Origin: Gigaspora margarita
Taxonomy: Eukaryota > Glomeromycota > Glomeromycetes > Diversisporales > Gigasporaceae
Length of the DNA: 64,000 nt
Direction: 5' to 3'
NCBI GenBank assembly: GCA_009809945.1
Contig: WTPW01000852.1
Location: 169,669 to 233,668 of the forward strand
In this document: piece after piece, positions 58,404 through 64,000 of the stretch
Position numbering within the stretch: the stretch's first letter is position 1
Layout of the letters: each line of letters opens with the position of its first letter
Notes under the pieces: generated by a model
Database searches by the model: none
Seen by the model: only the letters and a program-made list of their open reading frames with translations
Told to the model about the DNA's origin: nothing
Position numbers and translations under genes: made by a program

Positions 58404-58459
<56 letters not shown>
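58404..58459. repeat. T56 homopolymer
   Basis: Fifty-six consecutive T inside the hAT core. The true length in the genome may differ because such runs assemble poorly. Confidence 0.85.
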
Positions 58460-58461
<2 letters not shown>

Positions 58462-58504
58462 CGATATTAAATCACTTCTTAATCTTTATAAACGCGGTAA
58501 TTAA

Positions 58505-58758
58505 GGCCGTTTGAAGTTAATTTTTCGGTTAAAATCACCCCCAGTTATTGAAGTCTCCACCCCTCCCCCGAAAATGAACAGCCAATCAAAACTCTGGATG
58601 ACTCTCGCCAGTCACCTGATTTACATCAACCAATGAAATTACCCACCTTTGTTCATTTTTATATGTTCGTTTCATATATTCGTTTCATTTTACTCCCTCC
58701 CTCCCCTCCCGAGAGTCCTGAAAAAGCGATGTTAACCGAAGAATCAACTTCAAACAGC
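58505..58758. mobile_element. PIF-like MITE, about 254 bp, inside the hAT
   Basis: GGCCGTTTGAAGTTAATTTT on the left, and GGCTGTTTGAAGTTGATTCT on the other strand at the right, both followed by TTCGGTTAA. The flanks are TAA and CAA. It is related to 13962-15592. The middle is unusually C-rich and contains GCCAATCAAA and CACCTGA. Confidence 0.7.
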
Positions 58759-58986
58759 CCAACTCTATCTTGTATGAATTTAACTCATCAGGGTTCGTCA
58801 TAGGTTTCGTTATTTCGTCATAGGTTTCATCAATTCGTCATAGGTTTCGTTAATTCGTCATAGTTTCGTCAATCGTCAGGGGTTTCGTCAATCGTCAATT
58901 CGTCAATCAGTAATTACCTGACGAATGGTTTCGTCATTCGTCAATGACGAATATTTCGTCATTCGTCAGGCATCATTAATTCCCAC

Positions 58987-60084
58987 AATAACAAGTAAAT
59001 TTCTCACAATAAACATTAGCGGTAATACCGACTCAAACAAATGCCAATCAAATATACATAATTATTTAATTAAACTTCAACATACATAAACATTTGCCTT
59101 AATTAATTCACCCAAATTAGTCCTTCCTAACTAACTTAAATAAATAAATATTTACTGCCAACATAACACATCGCAATCAAATGATTATAAAAGAAAACAA
59201 AAAAAAATCGAATTAAAAACAGAATAAACCAAAATAAGACAACGACTTTGAGAAAAATATTTTCGCAATTACTAACCATCTTATTCTATTCACATAGATA
59301 AATAATAAAACCGAATCTTAATGCTTCACTTAGACCATCAAACCTACTATAAGTTACACACCAAAGGTAATAGCCATACTATAACCAAATACAAAATTCG
59401 ATTAAATAGAAATAGAAACGTTTAAGTTAAAAAAACTCCCAGCGCATGGGCATGCGCATAACTTGTTAAAGTAATATAAATTAAAATTTTATTAAGTTTC
59501 TGATTAATGAATATTTAAAATAGTAGAATGAGTTCGATAAATACTCTATTTTTGGATATTTAACAGCTTTAATTATTTCACTAAAATCTAACTCATCAAA
59601 TAGTAAATAAAGTTGGTTAAGATGCATTACTGAAATCTTTAATTGTGAAATGATTTGGTAGAGAATGATCCGAGTTCTTGATTTATCTTTTATATTGTTG
59701 ACATAATCAATACAATAATAAGGAAAGTTTAACGAGATCCAGGCATTACTAGTACAGAGTGATTGTCGGGAGTTGTCAATTTCTATATATTGTGGAACAA
59801 GTTAATGGTTTTCTGAAACAAACTTCTCAATTAAATCCTTTGCTAGTGTTGCTCTCAAGTAATCTATAACAGGATTCACCCTATTTTATAATACAATAAT
59901 TTTTAACGTTAGAAATAGACAAAATTGTGCTTTTTTGAAAAAGGATAACGATAATTTGATTAACATCTCAATATGTCGAGAAGCGTTACACTACGTATGA
60001 GTAATTACATCTAAAAATATATAAATTGTACACATTGCGCAATTAATACAATAACTTCCATTTCAACTCTTTTCTTGAGTCAAA
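58987..60084. other. Intergenic region 5' of the Sel1-repeat gene
   Basis: No repeat or gene recognised. It could contain the promoter of the next gene. Confidence 0.4.
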
Positions 60085-60987
60085 ATGCCAAATTACAATA
60101 ATATATTTGAAAAAATCGACCGTTCATCAAATATTACTCAATTATTACCAAATTGAATTTAGAAGATAACAATTTGCAGGATTTTTCACAAAATTTTCTA
60201 AATGAAATTGTTAAAGAAATGTGTATCCTTTATAATGAAGATAGATTGAAAGCAAAAAATTCACGTTCAATGCTTGAGACGTTAGAACAATTTCTAATAA
60301 AGAAGAAGCAGAATCCTGTTAATATTATCGATTTTTGCTTGATGATCAAACAATCCTACGATTCAAATTGTTCTTGCAGGTTGCTATCGTTATGGTAAAT
60401 GGGTAGAAAAGGATGAACATAAGGCATTCAATTATTACCAAAAATCTGCAGAGATGGGTAATTCTAATGGAGTATTTGGAGTTGGATGTGGTTATTTTTA
60501 TGGAATTGGAGTTGAAAAGGATGAACATAAGGCATTCATTTATTATCAAACATCTGCAGAGATGGGTGACGTTAAAGGAACATATAATGTTGGATATTGT
60601 TATAAAAATGGAATTGGAGTTGAAAAGGATGAACATAAGGCATTCATTTATTATCAAAAATCTGCTGAGATGGGTGATGCTAGTGGAACATATAATGTTG
60701 GATATTGTTATCGTCATGGAATTGGAGTTTTTAATGATGAACATAAGGCATTCATTTATTATCAAAAATCTGCAGAGATGGGTGACGCTAATGGAACATA
60801 TGCACTTGGTTACTGTTATTCTAATGGAATTGGAATCTTTAAGGATGAACATAAGGGATTCATTTATTGTCAAAAATCTGCAGGGATGGGTCACGGTAGT
60901 GGAATGTCAAGAGTTGCAGAATGTTATCGAAATGGAATTGGAATAACAAGGGATTTGCATAAAGCAAAATATTGGTACCAAAGGTAA
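60085..60987 (+). pseudogene. Sel1-repeat (SLR) protein gene, frameshifted
   Basis: ATG 60085 opens MPNYNNIFEKIDRSSNITQLL. Coding moves to another frame at about 60150 (NLEDNNLQDFSQNFLNEIVKEM, a segment that I recall preceding SLRs or following kinase domains in this fungal group). It moves back at about 60340-60360 into NNPTIQIVLAGCYRYGKW. Then five or six 36-residue Sel1 repeats follow, with HKAFxYYQKSAEMG returning every 108 bases at about 60419, 60527, 60635, 60743 and 60851, ending KYWYQR at the stop 60985-60987. SLRs form alpha-alpha superhelices that bind partner proteins. The break near 60350 has a good 3' splice site (TGTTCTTGCAG, 60369-60379), but no donor restores the frame well, so a frameshift is likelier than an intron. 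The protein is short for the family and its partner is unknown. Confidence 0.78.
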
Positions 60988-61006
60988 AAATTTTAATTTA
61001 AACTTA

Positions 61007-61132
61007 AGTTTGACGCACCACAATCAAATTATATGATATGCTCAGGTGTAATTGAATCCGAAAAATAAAAATAAAAATTTTAATTTATTAGTAATTACAC
61101 CTGATCTTGAAATTCAACTGATAGATCTGTGG
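61007..61132. repeat. Imperfect inverted repeat 3' of the SLR gene
   Basis: CAGGTGTAATT (61044-61054) mirrors AATTACACCTG (61093-61103), with weaker matches outward (CCACAATC / CTGTGGTCGT). It may be a small MITE or the gene's 3' UTR structure. No TSD. Confidence 0.4.
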
Positions 61133-61381
61133 TCGTATTACTTTTATATATACATATTTAATAAGGGAAATTCTAGGCATCTCTAGCTAGAGATATATAA
61201 CTTATATATCTCTGGCCTCTTTAGCCAATCAAAGATCGGAGAAATCACATGACTAAGATTCATGTATTAATCCGATTGCCGATGCCAGGTCGAACGCTCT
61301 TTTTTCTTCGCCACACCATCGGATAGATAAGTATAGATTTTTGATAATCAAATTCCATTGTTTTCTTTTTTTGTAATTACT

Positions 61382-61383
<2 letters not shown>

Positions 61384-61420
<37 letters not shown>
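61384..61420. repeat. T37 homopolymer
   Basis: Thirty-seven T directly before the 34-bp array. Confidence 0.85.
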
Positions 61421-63430
61421 CGTCGCTTAGCGAAGACCTTTTAGGCGCTTTTGAAGTAAATCTCTTCGACGTTTTGGAGCTGTTCTCTGGTAGTTCTATG
61501 TAGTTCTATCAGAGAGAGGCTCCAAAACGTCGAAGAGCTCCCTTCGGAATTGTTCTCATTGAACATTTCGGAGCTATTCCTTGGTAAGTTTCTTGGGGAT
61601 TTTGGGGCTGTTTGCTGTTAGTTCTTTTGACTTTTTACCAAGAAACCTGCTCTTATTTAGTTTCGTTTCGTCGGATTTGAAGCTGTTCTTTGGGGCTGTT
61701 CTTCGGTATTTTCGTCGGATTTAAAGCTGTTATTTGTTAATTTTCTTCGCCGGGTTGAAGATGTTCTTCTGATAATTTTCTTCGTCGGGTTTGGAGTTGT
61801 TCTCTGGTAGGTTTCTTAGGAATTTTCTGTTCTCTGGTAATTTTTTCGCCGGGATTGGAGCTGTTCTCTGGTAGTTTTCTATTAAGAAACCTACTCTAAT
61901 TCATTTCATTTTTATAAGCTTCTTCGCCGAGTTTGGAGCTGTCCTATGATAATTTTTTTTGCTGGATTTGAAGCCATTATCTGGAGTAAATTTCTTCGTC
62001 GGGTTGAAGATTTTCTCTGGTGATTTTTTTCGTCGGGTTTGGAGCTTTTCTCTGGTAGGTTTCTTAGAAATTTTGGAGCTGTTCTTTGGTAATTTTCTTC
62101 GCCGGGTTTGGAGCTATTCTGGTATTATGAAACCTACTCTAATCAATTTCATTCTATTAGTTTCTTCGCCGGCTGGGTTTGGAGCTGTTCTAAGATATTT
62201 TTTTTCGCCGGATTTGGAGCTGTTTTCTGGTAATTTTTTTTTCGTCGGATTCGGATTAACTTCTTTGGGTTTTGGAGCTATTCTCTGGTAGGTTTCTAGG
62301 AATTTTGAAACTGTTCTCTGATAATTCTCTTTACTGGGTTTGGAGTCGTTCTTGATAGTTTTATACTAAGAAACCTACCTAGTTCAGTTTTATTTATTAG
62401 TTTTTTCGCCGAGTTTGGAGCTGTTCTCTGGTAATTTTCGCCGGGTTGAAGATGCAGTTCTTGGGTAGGTTTCTTAAGAATTTTAAAGCCGTTCTCTGGT
62501 AATTTCTTCGTCGTGTTTGGAGCTGTTCTTTGGTAGTTTTCTATAAGGAAACCTATTTCGTTTCTATCAGTTTCTTTACTGGGTTTGGAGCTGTTCTAGT
62601 AGTTTTTTATTACGAAACCTACTCTAATTCGGTTTTATTCTATTAGCTTCTTTGCAGGTTTGGAACTGTTCTATGGTGGTTTCTTTGCCGGATTTGGAGC
62701 TGTTTTCTAACTTCCTTTGCCGGATTGGAGTAATTTTTTTCGTCGGGTTTGGAGCTATTCTCTGGTAGGTTTTTAGAAGTTTTGGAGCTGTTCTCTGATA
62801 ATTTTCTTTGCCGGGTTTGGAGTTGTTCTTGATAGTTTTCTACTAAAAACCTACTCTAATTCAGGTTTATTCCTATTAGTTTCTTCGCCGGGGTTGGAGT
62901 TGTTCTGGGGTAACCTTCTTCGCGGGGCTTGGATTTGTTCTCTGGTAATTTCTTCACCGGGGTTGGAATTGTTTTTGGTAACCTCTTTCGCCGAGCTTGG
63001 AGTTGTTCTCTGGTAATTTCTTCGCTGGGCTTGGAGTTGTTCTCTGGTAATTTTTTCGCCGGGCTTGGAGTTGTTCTCTAGCAATTTCTTCGCCGGGGTT
63101 GAAGTTGCTCCGTTATAATTTTCTTCACCAGGCTTGGAGTTGTTCTCTGGTGACTTTCTTTACCGGGCTAGAATTCTTTTCGTCGAATTGGGAGCTATTC
63201 TCTGGTAGTTCTTTTCGTCGAATTTGGAGCTATTCTCTAGTAATTTCTTCGTCGAATTTGGAGCTATTCTCTGGTAATTTTCTTTGACGAATTTGGAGCT
63301 GTTCTCTGGTTATTTTTTTTGTTATGTTTAAGTTGTTTTTGTGGTCAGGTTCAAACTGTTTTTAACAGTTCTTTTTAGTATTTAGAAGTTGTTTTTTTTT
63401 GTAAATTTTAGCATTTTGGTGCTGTTCTCT
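61421..63430. repeat. Diverged tandem array, about 34-40 bp unit, 2 kb
   Basis: The unit is roughly TTCTTCGCCGGGTTTGGAGC plus TGTTCTCTGGTAATTT, returning dozens of times. Between about 61640 and 62900 a longer unit is overlaid: AAGAAACCTACTCTAATTCA with TTTATTCTATTAG recurs every 150-250 bases. From 62980 on the array is simpler, with a 34-35-base period. It is GC-richer than the surroundings. No ORF is conserved. Confidence 0.88.
61462..61537. repeat. Perfect 19-bp stem at the start of the array
   Basis: CTCTTCGACGTTTTGGAGC (61462-61480) and its exact reverse complement (61519-61537), with a 38-base loop. Confidence 0.92.
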
Positions 63431-63900
63431 AGTGGTGTAAATAAAAAAAATTTTATAGAATTCACCGTTGAAGTCGCTGCCGCTAGTGCCGTTGCAAAAT
63501 CCGTCGTTAGTACATCGTCGGAGTTTGTGCTTGTGTTCTGCTTCTTTTAGTTTTTTGGCATGTGGTGTCCAGGCGGTGCGGATTGCATTGTTTTAATGTT
63601 ATTCGTTAAATTGTATTTTTATTTTTTTTTTTTAAATTAAATAAAGATTTCGATGCAATATTAGTATAGAATGTAGCATGATAGTTAGTATGAAGCGTAG
63701 CATAATAGTTAGTGGGGCATAGTTGGGATGTAGCAAGATATTGGGATGTACAGTAGCATAATAGTGGGATTAGTATTTGGTATATGATGTTTTTTTTTTT
63801 TTTGTAATAAATTACATTGTTAAAATATAATGAATATTCGAATGTACTCTTTTAATACATGAAAATTTAGCTAGCAGATTGTTAAATTTTTGGTTAGGTA
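63431..63900. other. Array flank related to the 6.6-8.4 kb satellite
   Basis: After a short GC-rich stretch (63465-63600), T and A runs lead into ATGTAGCATGATAGTTAGTA, GCGTAGCATAATAGT and GGGATGTAGCA phrases. These are the reverse complement of phrases at 6655-6740 (ACTATCATGCTATATCCCAA and neighbours). Confidence 0.65.
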
Positions 63901-63901
63901 A

Positions 63902-64000
63902 TTGTGAAGATATCTTCGCTAAAAGTTAAAGTTAAAATGTCTATCAAAATAGAAGCTACGCTGATTTTTTTAAAAACTTTGAGCGAAGATATCTCCACAA
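63902..64000. repeat. Inverted repeat at the window edge, possible MITE
   Basis: TTGTGAAGATATCTTCGCT (63902-63920) mirrors AGCGAAGATATCTCCACAA (63982-64000), separated by about 60 bases. The right flank is outside the window, so a TSD cannot be judged. Confidence 0.6.

Larger units (their letters stand above)
57627..58978. mobile_element. hAT-type element, TSD ATTCCCAC, with GACGAA arrays
   Basis: ATTCCCAC lies at 57619-57626 and 58979-58986. The TIRs are TAATGATGCCTAACAAAA and TAATGATGCCTGACGAAT. TTTCGTCA/TGACGAAA words recur more than ten times in the left 200 and right 200 bases. The core holds a T56 tract and a PIF-like MITE. Non-coding. Confidence 0.92.

Noticed and set aside
60346-60946. 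Minus-strand and second plus-strand ORFs over the Sel1 repeats
   Set aside because: They are periodic shadows of the 108-base repeat in other frames.
61421-63430. CRISPR-like array
   Set aside because: Units are diverged and contiguous without unique spacers, and the setting is eukaryotic.

Overview
The window reads as a very AT-rich, repeat-dominated fungal nuclear segment. I place it in the arbuscular mycorrhizal fungi (Glomeromycotina) from recalled family resemblance only: a long intronless F-box protein with diverged leucine-rich repeats, a Sel1-repeat gene with near-identical 36-residue units, and Tc1, hAT, Helitron, Ty3/gypsy and LINE relics of the kind that fill those genomes. I could run no database search. 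Only one clearly intact cellular gene is present, the 511-residue F-box protein (17254-18789, minus). A Sel1-repeat gene (60085-60987, plus) is recognisable but frameshifted. A 134-codon ORF of unknown function (3119-3523) belongs to a gypsy element.

Layout: 1-4.06 kb, decayed gypsy pol, an extra ORF and a probable 3' LTR. 4.3-6.05 kb, a LINE remnant and a 1.2-kb terminal-inverted-repeat (TIR) element with TA target duplications. 6.5-8.4 kb, a diverged satellite. 9.0-12.1 kb, two dead Tc1-like transposases in opposite orientations. 12.3-16.2 kb, hAT and PIF-like elements, one nested inside another. 17.2-18.9 kb, the F-box gene. 19.9-26 kb, a 4.2-kb hAT with a dead transposase and four internal insertions, then another hAT carrying a tRNA-headed retroposon. 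27.0-33.1 kb, a five-deep nest. 33.5-40.7 kb, a tRNA-headed retroposon split by a 6.35-kb LINE. 41.6-48.0 kb, a TA element and a Helitron Rep-helicase on the minus strand. 48.05-48.6 kb, a complete second-type SINE. 51.7-56.2 kb, a four-deep nest. 57.6-59.0 kb, another hAT. 60-61 kb, the Sel1-repeat gene. 61.4-63.8 kb, a 34-bp-period array.

The main result is a base-resolution insertion history. Target-site duplications (TSDs) are readable by eye for most elements: 8 bp for eleven elements of hAT type, TA for Tc1/pogo-like ones, TAA/TTA for PIF-like ones and 10-13 bp for the retroposons. Several insertions are confirmed by an uninterrupted copy elsewhere in the window. The hAT elements share a TIR start of the type (T/C)AGNG, but many carry their own short motif arrayed just inside both ends (GGCGAAA, GACGAAA, ATGCGCAT, GAGAACAT, GGCTTAGC and others).

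Domain names rest on motifs in the translations and recalled family patterns. Superfamily labels for non-coding elements rest on TIR and TSD form only. The sequence contains scattered N bases (for example near 4056, 13378-13445, 38403-38470 and 54170-54187).
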